DNA from: Afipia sp.
GTDB lineage: Bacteria > Pseudomonadota > Alphaproteobacteria > Rhizobiales > Xanthobacteraceae
Direction: 5' to 3'
DNA: 64,000 bases
NCBI GenBank assembly: GCA_024508675.1
Contig: JANINQ010000001.1
Location: 310,001-374,000, forward strand
Shown one piece after another: positions 1-8,972 of this stretch. The notes below the pieces were generated by a model. It did not search any database. It was not told where the DNA came from and saw only the letters and a program-made list of their open reading frames with translations. A program made the translations under genes and the position numbers. Numbering within the stretch: position 1 is the first letter of the stretch; each line of letters starts with the position of its first letter.

Positions 1-235
1 CGGTGATCGGCGCCATGTCGTTGAGACGGAACGACAGCAGCACGGCCTTCTTCAGCCACTGATTGACATGCCATTTGCCGTCCGCCTGACGTTCGGCCAC
101 ACGCGCCTCGCCCTTGTCGAGCAGGTTGAGCGCCAGCTCGACAGCGTCGCGGACCTCGCCCTTGGTATTGGCGTTGACGGTATCGCGGGCGTCGAAGGCG
201 GCATTCAGCGTGTTTTCAAGCGCGGAGAGGGACAT
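1..235 (-). CDS. dapD: Tetrahydrodipicolinate N-succinyltransferase, N-terminal part
   Basis: The gene is cut by the window edge. About 78 N-terminal residues are visible, starting [18 protein letters not shown] and including the stretch [17 protein letters not shown], which is characteristic of DapD. DapD catalyses the succinyl-CoA-dependent step of the lysine/diaminopimelate pathway in the cytoplasm. The ATG at 233-235 has an AAGGA Shine-Dalgarno sequence about 7 bases upstream. The acyltransferase left-handed beta-helix lies outside the window. The HAD gene upstream is read in the same direction, separated by an 87-base gap. Confidence 0.88.
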   Translation of the reverse strand, partial: MSLSALENTLNAAFDARDTVNANTKGEVRDAVELALNLLDKGEARVAERQADGKWHVNQWLKKAVLLSFRLNDMAPIT

Positions 236-322
236 CGAATTTCCTTGGGTGTTCCTTGGGAAAATGCAGTTCTAGAAGCCGCTTTTGTCGGGATTTGGCG
301 GCGGCAAGTCAAGTTGAACGGG

Positions 323-1021
323 TCAGTTTGAGGCCCTTATCGCCGCCAAAAACCCGGTCAGGTCGTCAGTGATGTGATCCACATACGCCGCGTCGCGGCC
401 CTCCAGCTCCCAGTCCTCGCGGACCACATTCCTGGTGCCATCGGGGACGACCAGAACGGTGGTCATGCCGAGATCATGCGGCGTCACCAGATTGCGGGCG
501 AGATCCTCGAACATGGCGGCTTTGCCCGGATCGACGCCGTGCAGCTTGAGGAATTTCATATAGGTCTGGCGGGCGGGCTTCGGCTCCAGCTCGGCGGCGA
601 CAATGTCGAACACATCCTCGAAATGATTGCCGATGCCGAGACGCTCCAGCACCGCGCCGGCGTGGGCGCGCGAGCCGTTGGTGAGGATCAGCTTGCGGCC
701 GGGGAGCTGCTCGATCGCCGCGCCCATCGCCGGATTGGGCTCCAGCGGCGAATGGTCGATCTTGTGCACGTATTCGAGGAAGTCGTCGGCGTGCAGGCCG
801 TGCTCGGTCATCATGCCGCGCATGGTGGTGCCGTAGCGGCGATAATAGTCCTTCTGGATCTTGAAGGCCTCGTCCTTCGGCACATTCAGGTACTGCGCGA
901 CGAAATCGCGAATCCGCACATCAACCTGCTGCCACAGATTGACATGATGCGGATAGAGCGTGTTGTCGAGATCGAACACCCAGGTCTCGACGTGTGTGAA
1001 ACTGCGTTTGTCTTTCATCAT
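323..1021 (-). CDS. HAD-family pyrimidine 5'-nucleotidase
   Basis: A 232-residue HAD hydrolase. Motif I is VFDLDNTLYP, with nucleophile Asp17 and general acid Asp19. Motif II is ILTNGS, and the cap lies between them. The DNTLYP variant and the length fit the bacterial/fungal pyrimidine 5'-nucleotidase group (Sdt1/YjjG-like), which dephosphorylates pyrimidine nucleotides in the cytosol. Substrate preference is inferred from the family. It overlaps the end of the DUF1036 gene upstream by 4 bases, so the two are probably co-transcribed. The double Met start leaves a one-codon uncertainty. Confidence 0.82.
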   Translation of the reverse strand: MMKDKRSFTHVETWVFDLDNTLYPHHVNLWQQVDVRIRDFVAQYLNVPKDEAFKIQKDYYRRYGTTMRGMMTEHGLHADDFLEYVHKIDHSPLEPNPAMGAAIEQLPGRKLILTNGSRAHAGAVLERLGIGNHFEDVFDIVAAELEPKPARQTYMKFLKLHGVDPGKAAMFEDLARNLVTPHDLGMTTVLVVPDGTRNVVREDWELEGRDAAYVDHITDDLTGFLAAIRASN

Positions 1022-2013
1022 GGTAGTCCAAACCGGATGGTCTTGCCGGCGCCTGCGGTCATGTCGACGCGCTCATAGCCGCTGGCGTTGAGTCCGCGCG
1101 CACCGCAATCGCCCTGTTCGGTGAACTCGAACTGTGCCTCGCGTGTGCAGAGCATGGTCGAGCCGCCCCAGTTGAGCGGCCGGCTGTTGATCTTGATCGT
1201 GCGGCCGGTGGTGTCGACCGCTTCGGCGAAACTGAAAATCCGGCGCGGTTGTCCGCTCACGTCGGGATGCAGGCACTTGCCCGGCTCGATGCGATACCAG
1301 CCACGGCTGGTGATCGCCTTGCCGTCGTCGGTCGCGATGGAAGCCATCACGCGGTACTGCGTGTCGTTGCACCAGGTCAGGCCGGTGGCGGATGGTGCTT
1401 CCACCGCGGCGATCATGGTGTCGAAGAAGCCGGGGGCCTCCGCCGCATTGGCCGCAAGGCCACGCGCTTTCAGGAATGCGGCGAGCGCGTTCTGGGTCTT
1501 CGGCCCGTCGACGCCGTCAATCGGCGCGGCATCATAGCCCGCGATCACGAGCAGGCGCTGGATCGCGGCAAGCCGTGCCTGCTCGTCGTCGTACTCCGCG
1601 CCTTCGGCGAGATACGCCACCTGATGGCCGTCTTCCGACGTGCTCGGTTTGATTTCAGTGAACGGCACGGAGGTCTGGCTGCTGTTGCATTGACGGCCGG
1701 CGATGACGAAATTCTTCGGCGCGACGCAGAGGTTGTCGGTGCCGTTCTGCGGCGCAGGCGATGCGCCATACACAGGCAACGAGCGCGCATGCAGCAGGAT
1801 GCGGTCGGCGGTGATGTTGCCCTGCGCGACGATACGGCATGTCGCCGGATCGATCCGGAACCAGCCGCGCGTGGCGGTGGCGGTCTTGTCCTCGATGCCG
1901 ATGGCGGCTTCGACGACATAGCTCATGCGGTTGCAGATTTTCAGGTCGGCGCGGGCGGGGGAGGCGCAGAGCAAGGCTGTCATTGCGAGGAGCGCAGCGA
2001 CGAAGCAATCCAT
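1018..2013 (-). CDS. Secreted DUF1036 protein with central peptidoglycan-binding-like domain
   Basis: I chose the ATG at 2011-2013 (331 residues). An in-frame ATG at 2068-2070 would give 350 residues and overlap the argB stop. From the chosen start the protein has a hydrophobic leader ending CASPARA, consistent with export. Two DUF1036 modules follow, each with a CN..Y motif, then RGW(F/Y)RI(D/E)P and a conserved Cys. Between them is a stretch (IQRLLVIAGYDAAPIDG) that looks like a peptidoglycan_binding_1 helix bundle. The order DUF1036, PG-binding, DUF1036 is seen directly. The function is unknown, but a periplasmic or envelope role is likely. Bases 1979-2052 form a dispersed palindromic repeat, so the leader itself is repeat-derived. 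Both start candidates lie within or next to this repeat. Confidence 0.72.
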   Translation of the reverse strand: MDCFVAALLAMTALLCASPARADLKICNRMSYVVEAAIGIEDKTATATRGWFRIDPATCRIVAQGNITADRILLHARSLPVYGASPAPQNGTDNLCVAPKNFVIAGRQCNSSQTSVPFTEIKPSTSEDGHQVAYLAEGAEYDDEQARLAAIQRLLVIAGYDAAPIDGVDGPKTQNALAAFLKARGLAANAAEAPGFFDTMIAAVEAPSATGLTWCNDTQYRVMASIATDDGKAITSRGWYRIEPGKCLHPDVSGQPRRIFSFAEAVDTTGRTIKINSRPLNWGGSTMLCTREAQFEFTEQGDCGARGLNASGYERVDMTAGAGKTIRFGLP

Positions 2014-2052
2014 CTTTAAGTGCGTGGACTGCTTCGCTTCGCTCGCAATGAC
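1979..2052. repeat. Dispersed palindromic repeat, family A, copy 1
   Basis: The ends are GTCATTGCGAG and CTCGCAATGAC, perfect inverted repeats. Inside are further near-symmetric GAAGCAATCC and GGACTGCTTCG segments. Related copies lie at 19462-19544 and 43116-43194. Translated, such elements give the SEAKQS and DCF.A.LAMT strings common in rhizobial annotations. This copy overlaps the start of the DUF1036 gene. Confidence 0.85.
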
Positions 2053-2066
2053 GGCCTGAGCTGGCA

Positions 2067-2966
2067 TCACTTGTGGATCAGCGTTCCCGTGCCCTGGTTG
2101 GTGAACAGTTCAAGCAGCACCGCATGCGGCGTCTTGCCGTCGATGATGACCACGCCCTCGACACCGGCTTCCAGCGAGTAGATGCAGGTTTCGACCTTCG
2201 GGATCATGCCGCCGGAAATGGTGCCGTCGGCGATCAGCTTGCGCGCATCCTTGATCGACAGTTCCGGAATGAGCTTCTTCGACTTGTCGAGCACGCCCGG
2301 CACGTCGGTGAGCAGCAGCAGGCGCTTGGCTTTCAGCGCGCCGGCGACAGCGCCCGCAAAAGTGTCGGCATTGACGTTGTAGGTCTTGCCGTCGGCAGAG
2401 GAGGCCAGCGGCGCCAGCACCGGGATCAGTTCATAACCGATGAGCTGGTTGAGCAGCGTGAGATCGACCTTGTCCGGTTCGCCGACAAAGCCGAGGTCCA
2501 CCACCTTCTCGATGTTCGAACCGGGATCGACCATGGTGCGGGTCGCCTTGGTGGCGGTGACCATGTTGCCGTCCTTGCCGCACAGGCCGACGGCCTTGCC
2601 GCCCGCCTCGTTGATGTGGCTGACGATCGATTTGTTGATCGAGCCCGCCAGCACCATCTCGACGATTTCCATGGTCGGCGCGTCGGTGACGCGCAGGCCC
2701 GCCGCGAATTCCGACTTGATGCCGAGCCGCGACAGCATGGACGCGATCTGCGGGCCGCCGCCGTGCACGACCACAGGGTTGATTGCGGTCTGCTCCAGCA
2801 GAACGATGTCGCGGGCGAACTGCTTGGCGAGATTTTCCTCACCCATGGCATGGCCGCCGTATTTGATGACGATGGTTTCGTCGTCGTACTGCTGCATGTG
2901 CGGCAGCGCCTCCGACAGGATGCGGGCCTGATCCTGCGGGCTGATATTCGTCGGCAGATCGATCAT
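2067..2966 (-). CDS. argB: Acetylglutamate kinase
   Basis: A 299-residue amino-acid kinase that phosphorylates N-acetylglutamate, the second step of arginine synthesis. Visible motifs are KYGGHAM near the N-terminus, VVHGGGPQI (substrate/ATP glycine loop) and [12 protein letters not shown] near the C-terminus. The length is normal for the arginine-inhibitable proteobacterial enzyme. No other arg genes are nearby. The DUF1036 gene follows immediately downstream on the same strand. Confidence 0.95.
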   Translation of the reverse strand: MIDLPTNISPQDQARILSEALPHMQQYDDETIVIKYGGHAMGEENLAKQFARDIVLLEQTAINPVVVHGGGPQIASMLSRLGIKSEFAAGLRVTDAPTMEIVEMVLAGSINKSIVSHINEAGGKAVGLCGKDGNMVTATKATRTMVDPGSNIEKVVDLGFVGEPDKVDLTLLNQLIGYELIPVLAPLASSADGKTYNVNADTFAGAVAGALKAKRLLLLTDVPGVLDKSKKLIPELSIKDARKLIADGTISGGMIPKVETCIYSLEAGVEGVVIIDGKTPHAVLLELFTNQGTGTLIHK

Positions 2967-3052
2967 GGGGAGTTCTCGTTCGCGCGGGGCTTACTCAAGA
3001 TGCCGAGGGTTTAGCCGATTGGCGCGGGGGTGCAAAGCACCCGCCGCGCGGA

Positions 3053-3433
3053 TCAGCCGGCCCGGCGCGGCAGGATCGCGGCGATGGCCAGCACCAGCCA
3101 GCTCAGGATCAGCAGCGTGCCGCCGGTCGGCGCGGCCATTGTGAACAATCCGTGACCGGCATACTGGCGCAGGACGAGATCGCCGGCGAACAGCGCCGCC
3201 CCTGCGACGAACCCGAAAGTCGCGGTCAGGCCGAAGCCGCGGCGGGCAATGCCGTGCCCGGTCAGGAGCGCAGCGCCGATCACCGCGCTGGCGTGGAACA
3301 GCAGCATCGACGAGGCGGAGGCGAGGCGCGATGCGTCGGGCTGATGGGCGGAGGCCGCCGCCAGCGCCACACCGGCGGCGCCCATGAGGCCGGCCAGGAC
3401 AACTGCGAGGCGCAACACACTATTCTCGGTCAT
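3053..3433 (-). CDS. DUF423 family small membrane protein
   Basis: A 126-residue protein with four predicted transmembrane helices. The internal SAHQPDASRLASASSMLLFHA corresponds to the family's A-H.L......F.TA..YQ.YHA pattern, and DLVLRQYAG matches the conserved G.L..Y segment. It is an inner-membrane protein of unknown function. Its ATG overlaps the engB stop (shared bases at 3433), so it is translationally coupled to engB. Confidence 0.8.
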   Translation of the reverse strand: MTENSVLRLAVVLAGLMGAAGVALAAASAHQPDASRLASASSMLLFHASAVIGAALLTGHGIARRGFGLTATFGFVAGAALFAGDLVLRQYAGHGLFTMAAPTGGTLLILSWLVLAIAAILPRRAG

Positions 3434-4098
3434 CAGATTCGTTCTCTCAAAAGGCGGATCATGGCGGCGCGCAGTTCGGGCATGCCGTCGCCGGTGCGTG
3501 ACGATGTCACTAGCACTTCGGGAAACGCCGCTGGGTGTTTCACAAGCGCCGCCTTGGTCGCCGTGATGGTGTTTTCAAGCTCGGACGTCTTCACCTGATC
3601 GGCCTTGGTCAGCACCACCTGATAACTGACGGCAGACCTGTCGAGGGTCTTGAGCACGTCGGTATCGACGTCCTTGAAGCCATGGCGGGCGTCGATCAGC
3701 ACATAGACCCGCGCGAGATTGGCGCGGCCCTGCAGGAATTTGTGGATCAGCGTGGTCCACGATGCGATCTGCGATTTGGGGGCGGAGGCATAGCCGTAGC
3801 CCGGCATGTCCACCAGCCGCAGCCCGGCGTCCTTGCCGTCCGCAGGCGTCGGTCCGTCGAAGAAGATCAGTTCCTGCGTGCGTCCTGGTGTGTGCGAGGT
3901 GCGCGCGAGGCCGTTGCGGCCCGTCAGTGCATTGATGAGGCTGGATTTGCCGACATTGGAGCGTCCGGCGAACGCCACCTCGACGCCCTTCATGGGCGGG
4001 AGCGTTTCGATGGATGGCGAGGCCCAGATGAATTGCCAGTCGCCGGCGAAGATCTTTCGTCCGGCTTCGATCAGCTCCGCATTGGATGTGTCGGTCAT
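3433..4098 (-). CDS. engB: Ribosome-biogenesis GTPase EngB (YsxC/YihA)
   Basis: A 221-residue TrmE-Era-EngA-like GTPase. G1 is GRSNVGKSS at residues 45-53, G3 is DMPGYG and G4 is TKAD. It assists late assembly of the large ribosomal subunit. It lies directly downstream of yidC, a common alphaproteobacterial order, with a terminator-like hairpin in the 61-base gap. Confidence 0.95.
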   Translation of the reverse strand: MTDTSNAELIEAGRKIFAGDWQFIWASPSIETLPPMKGVEVAFAGRSNVGKSSLINALTGRNGLARTSHTPGRTQELIFFDGPTPADGKDAGLRLVDMPGYGYASAPKSQIASWTTLIHKFLQGRANLARVYVLIDARHGFKDVDTDVLKTLDRSAVSYQVVLTKADQVKTSELENTITATKAALVKHPAAFPEVLVTSSRTGDGMPELRAAMIRLLRERI

Positions 4099-4115
4099 GC
4101 GAAGGCATCCGGATA

Positions 4116-4144
4116 AGAAAGCGCCCGGCAGTGCGCCGGGCGCT
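4116..4144 (-). terminator. Rho-independent terminator candidate after yidC
   Basis: On the minus strand the arms AGCGCCCGGC and GCCGGGCGCT pair around a short loop and are followed by TTCTT. It lies between the yidC stop and the engB start, so it may only partly terminate before engB. Confidence 0.6.
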
Positions 4145-4159
4145 TAAAGTGTAATGACG

Positions 4160-5998
4160 TCAGGTCGTTTTCTTCGAACCCGCGAAGGTTGCCTTCACGT
4201 TGTCGAACAGTTCGATCTTCGCGCCGTTCTTCTTCATGATGTAGCCCTGCTGCAGCACCGACAGAAGGTTGTTCCAGGCCCAGTAGATCACGAGACCGGC
4301 CGGGAAGCCTGCGAGCATGAAGGTGAAGATCAGCGGCATCCAGTCGAAGATCATCTTCTGCGTCGGGTCCGGCGGCGTCGGATTCAGCTTCATCTGAATC
4401 CACATCGTGATGCCCATGATGATGGGCCAGATGCCGAGATGCAGATAGTAGCCGAGAACCGGAAGCTGGGTCGGATCGAATGCGAACAGGCCGAACAGGT
4501 TGAACAGGTTGGTCGGGTCCGGCGCAGAGAGGTCCTTGATCCATCCGAAGAACGGCGCGTGCCGCATTTCGATGGTGACGAACAGAACCTTGTAGAGCGA
4601 GAAGAACACCGGGATCTGGATCAGAATCGGAAGACAGCCCGCGATCGGGTTGATCTTCTCCTTCTTGTAGATCTCCATCATCTCCTGCTGCTGCTTCATC
4701 TTGTCGTCAGGATACTTGTCCTTGAGTGCGGCAAGCTGCGGCTGCACGGCCTTCATCTTCGCCATCGAGGCGTAGGACTTGTTGGCGAGCGGGAAGAACA
4801 CCAGCTTCACCAGCACGGTGACGAGCAGGATCGCGACGCCGAAGTTGCCGACGATGTGGAAGAACCAGTCGATCATGAAGAACATCGGCTTGGTGATGAA
4901 GTAGAACCATCCCCAGTCGATCAGGCGGTCGAACTTGTTCAGGCCGAGCTGCTTGTCGTAGGCGTCGACAGTGGCGTTTTCCTTGGCGCCGGCGAACAGG
5001 CTGGTGGTCGTCGTCGCATTGCCGCCAATTGCGATGGTCATCGGATCGAGCAGGTAATCGGTCTGGTAGGTGCGCAGCGTGCCGACGAGGTTCGACGAGA
5101 AACGCGCCTGCACATTGGCCTTCGGATTCGGCAGCAGCGTGCCGGCCCAATACTTGTCGGTGATGCCCATCCAGGCGTTGTTCACCTTGAACTCGACCGC
5201 CTTGGTCTCGTCCATCTTCTTGTAGCCGTATTCCTGCAGGCCCTGATCGCCCAGAACGCCGATCAGGCCTTCATGCAGGATGTAGTAGCCCGACACATGC
5301 GGCGTGCCATGGCGCGAGATCAGGCCGAACGGATAGATCGTCACCGGCGCATCGCCGACATTGGCGACGTCGTCCTTGATCGTGAACAGGTACTTGTCGT
5401 CGATCGAGATCGTGCGCTTGAAGGTGAGGCCCTGGCCGTTGTTCCAGGTCAGCGTCACCGGCGTGGTCGGCGTCAGCGCGCCGGTGCCTTCCTGCGACCA
5501 GAGCGTATCGCGGGTCGGCATCTTGATGGTCGAGCCTGCCGACGGCACGAAGCCGAACTCGGCGTAGAATGGCTCCTTGGTACCTGATGGTGAGAACAGT
5601 TCGATCGCAGGCGATTTCGGATCGACGGTCTCGCGGTACTTAACCAGTGCGACGTCATCGATGCGCGCGCCGGTCAGCGAAATGCTGCCGGAGATATTGG
5701 GCGTGTCGATCTTTACGCGCGGGGAAGCGGCAATCGCGGTGGGGCGGCTCACCACAGGAGCGGCGGTCGCGGGTGCGCCGGGAATCGGGGCTTGCGTGCC
5801 CGGTGTTGCAGGCGTGCCTGCCGGATTGGCCGGCGTTGCCGGTGTCGCGGCCGGATTGGCGGCCTGCTTCTGCGCCAGCTCGGCCTGCTGCGCGGCGCGC
5901 TGCTTTTCCATGGTGGGAATGTTGTAGAAATACTGCCACGCGATCAGCACAAGGCCCGACAGGATGACGGCCAGGATGGTGTTGCGATTTTCGATCAT
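4160..5998 (-). CDS. yidC: Membrane protein insertase YidC
   Basis: A 612-residue Oxa1/YidC insertase. It has an N-terminal membrane anchor (about residues 8-26), an Ala/Pro-rich linker (about 45-90) and a large periplasmic beta-domain. The conserved 60KD_IMP membrane domain follows from about residue 365 and contains KEKINPIAGCLPILIQIPVF. YidC inserts and folds inner-membrane proteins alone or with SecYEG. The upstream neighbours rnpA and rpmH match the widespread rpmH-rnpA-yidC order, although the small yidD is not seen between them. Confidence 0.96.
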   Translation of the reverse strand: MIENRNTILAVILSGLVLIAWQYFYNIPTMEKQRAAQQAELAQKQAANPAATPATPANPAGTPATPGTQAPIPGAPATAAPVVSRPTAIAASPRVKIDTPNISGSISLTGARIDDVALVKYRETVDPKSPAIELFSPSGTKEPFYAEFGFVPSAGSTIKMPTRDTLWSQEGTGALTPTTPVTLTWNNGQGLTFKRTISIDDKYLFTIKDDVANVGDAPVTIYPFGLISRHGTPHVSGYYILHEGLIGVLGDQGLQEYGYKKMDETKAVEFKVNNAWMGITDKYWAGTLLPNPKANVQARFSSNLVGTLRTYQTDYLLDPMTIAIGGNATTTTSLFAGAKENATVDAYDKQLGLNKFDRLIDWGWFYFITKPMFFMIDWFFHIVGNFGVAILLVTVLVKLVFFPLANKSYASMAKMKAVQPQLAALKDKYPDDKMKQQQEMMEIYKKEKINPIAGCLPILIQIPVFFSLYKVLFVTIEMRHAPFFGWIKDLSAPDPTNLFNLFGLFAFDPTQLPVLGYYLHLGIWPIIMGITMWIQMKLNPTPPDPTQKMIFDWMPLIFTFMLAGFPAGLVIYWAWNNLLSVLQQGYIMKKNGAKIELFDNVKATFAGSKKTT

Positions 5999-6011
5999 CG
6001 TTCAGGTCTCG

Positions 6012-6401
6012 TCATTCAGTCGGACGTGTGCGTGAAGGGTCTGGGTTCCGGGTGGTATTGCCGGAGAGTTTTGGCGCTTGCCGCTCGAGGCGGCTGAGCG
6101 CCGAGCGCAGATCGTTGAACATGGTTTCGAAGCCGCGGTCCAGCGCGGCGCGTCGTCCCACGATCACATAATCATGGTGCGGGCGCACGGCTGCGGCATC
6201 GAGCCGCTTCACGAGTTCGCGCAGGCGGCGGCGGACGCGGTTCCGCTCCGTGGCGGTGCCGACTTTTTTGGTGACGGTAAAACCGACGCGCACCGGGCCG
6301 TTATCGTCGCGGGCTCGGCTCTGCACCACAAAGGCGGGGCTGGCCATGCGCGGGCCACTGGCCGCGGCGAGGAAATCCGCGCGCTGCCTTAACCGGTCCA
6401 T
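6012..6401 (-). CDS. rnpA: Ribonuclease P protein component
   Basis: A basic 129-residue protein carrying the RNR signature (RNRVRRRLRELV) and the preceding VGFTVTKKVG strand. It is the protein cofactor of RNase P, which matures tRNA 5' ends. It lies 43 bases downstream of rpmH and 13 bases upstream of yidC, probably in one operon. Confidence 0.93.
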   Translation of the reverse strand: MDRLRQRADFLAAASGPRMASPAFVVQSRARDDNGPVRVGFTVTKKVGTATERNRVRRRLRELVKRLDAAAVRPHHDYVIVGRRAALDRGFETMFNDLRSALSRLERQAPKLSGNTTRNPDPSRTRPTE

Positions 6402-6444
6402 GATTCCAACCGGCGCATGGGAAAGGGTCTCGGGTGAGGTCCGC

Positions 6445-6579
6445 TTAGGCGCTCAGACGCTTGCGGCCACGCGCGCGGCGGGCGGCGAGAACCTTGCGGC
6501 CGCCGGCGGTCGCGAGACGGGCACGGAAGCCGTGACGGCGCTTGCGCACCAGTTTGCTGGGTTGATAGGTCCGCTTCAC
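6445..6579 (-). CDS. rpmH: 50S ribosomal protein L34
   Basis: The 44-residue protein begins [17 protein letters not shown] after the first residue and ends GRKRLSA, unmistakably L34. The start is GTG at 6577-6579, preceded by GGAG about 8 bases upstream. An upstream in-frame ATG would add 63 unrelated residues and is rejected. Confidence 0.96.
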   Translation of the reverse strand: MKRTYQPSKLVRKRRHGFRARLATAGGRKVLAARRARGRKRLSA

Positions 6580-6906
6580 GGTCGTTCTCCGCTGCGAAAA
6601 GCGCGTCCGGCAGGCTCGCCGAAGGCCATTCGCCAATAAATTAAGGTGACATCCTGCGATGGCGGCCCTGAAGTGGACCAATTCCGGTCCAAAATGAACC
6701 GGCCCGGTCAAGCCGGGCCATCGAGGACAGTTGGCGCGGCTTATACGGGAGCAGGCTGTTTTCGTCAATCTTGGGGTTTGGTCCAGCGGGCGGCTTACAA
6801 AGCGCTGTCACAGGCTTAAACCATAATAGTTTCGGGGGTTTGACCCCGGCCGCACACAGGCGCATCCTGTGGCGGCAAATCAATAAAACGGGCGGGCGGT
6901 CGATCA
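6580..6906. other. Divergent intergenic region between rpmH and the histidine kinase
   Basis: About 327 bases that must hold the rpmH-rnpA-yidC promoter (minus) and the kinase promoter (plus). I see no convincing consensus promoter, riboswitch or coding region. Confidence 0.4.
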
Positions 6907-8385
6907 ATGGCAGTATCCGGCCAGGACTCTGATCGGACGGAAGTGCGGCCCCAGCAGGGGCTGGGCTTCGGGCTGTCCGGAAAGCTCCTGTTGCTGACGA
7001 TCCCGTTGATCCTGATCGTCGAAATCCTGATCTACGTTCCCTCCATCGCCAACTTTCGGGTCAATCGCCTCAATGACCGGCTGGCGGCGGCGAGCACCGC
7101 GGCGCTGGTGCTGGATGCCGCGCCGAGCGGCATGGTTCCGGATGCCCTCGCGCGCCAGATTCTCGCCAGCATCGGGGCGCGGGCGGTGGCGATCAAAAGC
7201 GGTCAGCAGCGCCGGCTTCTTGCGGCGGCGGATATGCCGCAGAAGATCGACCATGACATCGACATGCGCGATGTGAGCGCATGGTCGGCGATTGTCGATG
7301 CGTTCCAGGTCATGCTCGACAGCGGCGACGAGATGATGCGCATCATCGGACCCGCGCCGGGCAGCGGACAGTTCATCGAGGTCGTGGCCGACGAGAAGCC
7401 GCTGCGCGACGCGATGTTCCGCTTCTCGCGCAACGTGCTGCTGCTGTCGCTGGTGATGACCAGCATCACCGCGGGCCTGATCTATTACGCGCTGCATCAC
7501 CTGTTCGTGCGGCCGATGCGGCGCGTGACCGCAAATCTTGTGGCGTTTCACGAGAATCCGGAAAGCACCGCGCGCATCATCGAGCCGTCGAAGCGCACCG
7601 ACGAAATCGGCGTGGCGGAGCGTGAACTGTCGGACATGCAGCGCGACCTCGTTTCGATGCTGCATCAGAAGAGTCATCTTGCCGCACTCGGCCTTGCCGT
7701 GTCGAAGATCAATCACGACCTGCGCAATCTGCTGGCCTCCTCGCAATTGCTGTCGGATCAGCTCGCGAGCGTGCCCGATCCACGCGTGCAGCGGTTCGCA
7801 CCGAAGCTGATGCGGTCGCTGGAGCGCGCCATCGCGTTCTGTCAGTCGACATTGTCCTACGGCAAGGCGCAGGAGGCTGAGCCGGACCGGCGCATGGTGC
7901 TGATCGAGCCGGTGGTGAAGGAAGTGCGCGAATCGGCAGGCCTCGCTTCCGACACCTCCATCGAGTGGATCAACGCCATCGAGCGCGGCCTGATGGCCGA
8001 TGCCGATCCGGATCAGCTGTTCCGCGTGCTGCTCAACCTCGTTCGCAACGCCGCGCAGGCGTTGGAGAGCGACAGGTCGAAGGTTGCCACCGCCAAACAG
8101 GTTCGGGTCACCGGCCGCCGTGAGGGTGCGGTGACGATCCTGGAAATCTCGGATACAGGCCCCGGCATTCCGGAGAAAGCCAAGGCGCATCTGTTCGAGG
8201 CGTTTCAGGGCTCTTCACGGGACGGCGGCACCGGGCTGGGCCTTGCCATTGCCGCGGAGCTGATCCGCGCCCATGGCGGCGAACTCAGTCTGGTGGAGGG
8301 GACCATCGGCGCCACCTTCCGAATCATGATTCCGGATCGCGCCGTGGACCTTCACCGGCTGCGGGATGCCCGGGTCCGGGCCTGA
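6907..8385 (+). CDS. Membrane sensor histidine kinase with HAMP domain
   Basis: A 492-residue kinase. Transmembrane segments lie near residues 26-45 and 177-200, flanking a periplasmic sensor of about 130 residues. A HAMP linker follows. The H-box is SKINHDLRNLLAS with His270. The ATP-binding domain has LLNLVRNAAQAL (N-box), ISDTGPGIP (G1) and GGTGLGLAIA (G2). All catalytic motifs are present. No response regulator gene is adjacent, so it is an orphan kinase whose signal is unknown. Confidence 0.88.
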   Translation: MAVSGQDSDRTEVRPQQGLGFGLSGKLLLLTIPLILIVEILIYVPSIANFRVNRLNDRLAAASTAALVLDAAPSGMVPDALARQILASIGARAVAIKSGQQRRLLAAADMPQKIDHDIDMRDVSAWSAIVDAFQVMLDSGDEMMRIIGPAPGSGQFIEVVADEKPLRDAMFRFSRNVLLLSLVMTSITAGLIYYALHHLFVRPMRRVTANLVAFHENPESTARIIEPSKRTDEIGVAERELSDMQRDLVSMLHQKSHLAALGLAVSKINHDLRNLLASSQLLSDQLASVPDPRVQRFAPKLMRSLERAIAFCQSTLSYGKAQEAEPDRRMVLIEPVVKEVRESAGLASDTSIEWINAIERGLMADADPDQLFRVLLNLVRNAAQALESDRSKVATAKQVRVTGRREGAVTILEISDTGPGIPEKAKAHLFEAFQGSSRDGGTGLGLAIAAELIRAHGGELSLVEGTIGATFRIMIPDRAVDLHRLRDARVRA

Positions 8386-8504
8386 AAAAACTGACGTTTC
8401 GGCTGAAAATCGGTGCCTTATCGACCTTGCAAAGCTGGCCCGGAGCCGGTAGCTATGGCGCTCTTTCGCGGCCCGGCCTCCGGCCCCTTCGGCCAGCGAA
8501 ATGC

Positions 8505-8581
8505 GCGCCCGTAGCTCAGCTGGATAGAGCACCAGACTACGAATCTGGGGGTCAGGAGTTCGAATCTCTTCGGGCGCGCCA
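8505..8581 (+). tRNA. tRNA-Arg (anticodon ACG)
   Basis: A complete cloverleaf. The acceptor stem is GCGCCCG/CGGGCGC, the D-arm contains AGCTCAGCTGGATAGAGC, the anticodon stem is CCAGA/TCTGG around loop CTACGAA (ACG), and the T-arm contains GTTCGAATC. The 3' CCA is encoded at 8579-8581. It decodes CGU (after inosine modification also CGC and CGA). It lies between the kinase and the cox cluster. Confidence 0.96.
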
Positions 8582-8972
8582 TTCTTCCCAGACTTGATTC
8601 AACAATGAGCCGATGGACGTCCGGTCTGCCCGATAGGGAAGCCGCAGGAATGCGTTCCCGGATGCGGCATTGTGCCCGGCTCGTTGTGATGACGCCGTGC
8701 TCCGGTTCGAAATGAATCTGCTTCACTTGCCGGCGATGGTTACTCGCAAGGCGGCGGAGATGGATGCAGCGCGGTCGTTTCGCGGACGCAACTCCATAAT
8801 TGTTTGCCGCAAGAAAGACAGTCTCGAAATCTGCCGCGCGCGAACAGGTGTCGTTGGTGAAAAGCTGAAGCATCTCGTGATCTGCCGCGGCGTTTGAGCA
8901 GACACCGGCAGGTTGATTTTGTGTGACACGTCGCTTTAGGCTTCGCGCAGTTCGGACAAGGACTGCTGGGAT
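8582..8972. other. Upstream region of the cox cluster
   Basis: About 390 bases between tRNA-Arg and coxC. I see no supported gene, no coxB remnant and no repeat of the tRNA 3' end. The region presumably holds the coxC promoter, but no clear -35/-10 pair stands out. Confidence 0.4.

Noticed and set aside
4154..5587. Long plus-strand reading frame opposite yidC
   Set aside because: His/Arg/Glu-rich composition typical of an antisense shadow; yidC on the other strand is certain. Similar shadows lie opposite coxL, metE and nrdA.
6445..6906. Replication origin next to rpmH
   Set aside because: No dnaA, no DnaA-box cluster seen; in alphaproteobacteria rpmH is usually not at the origin.
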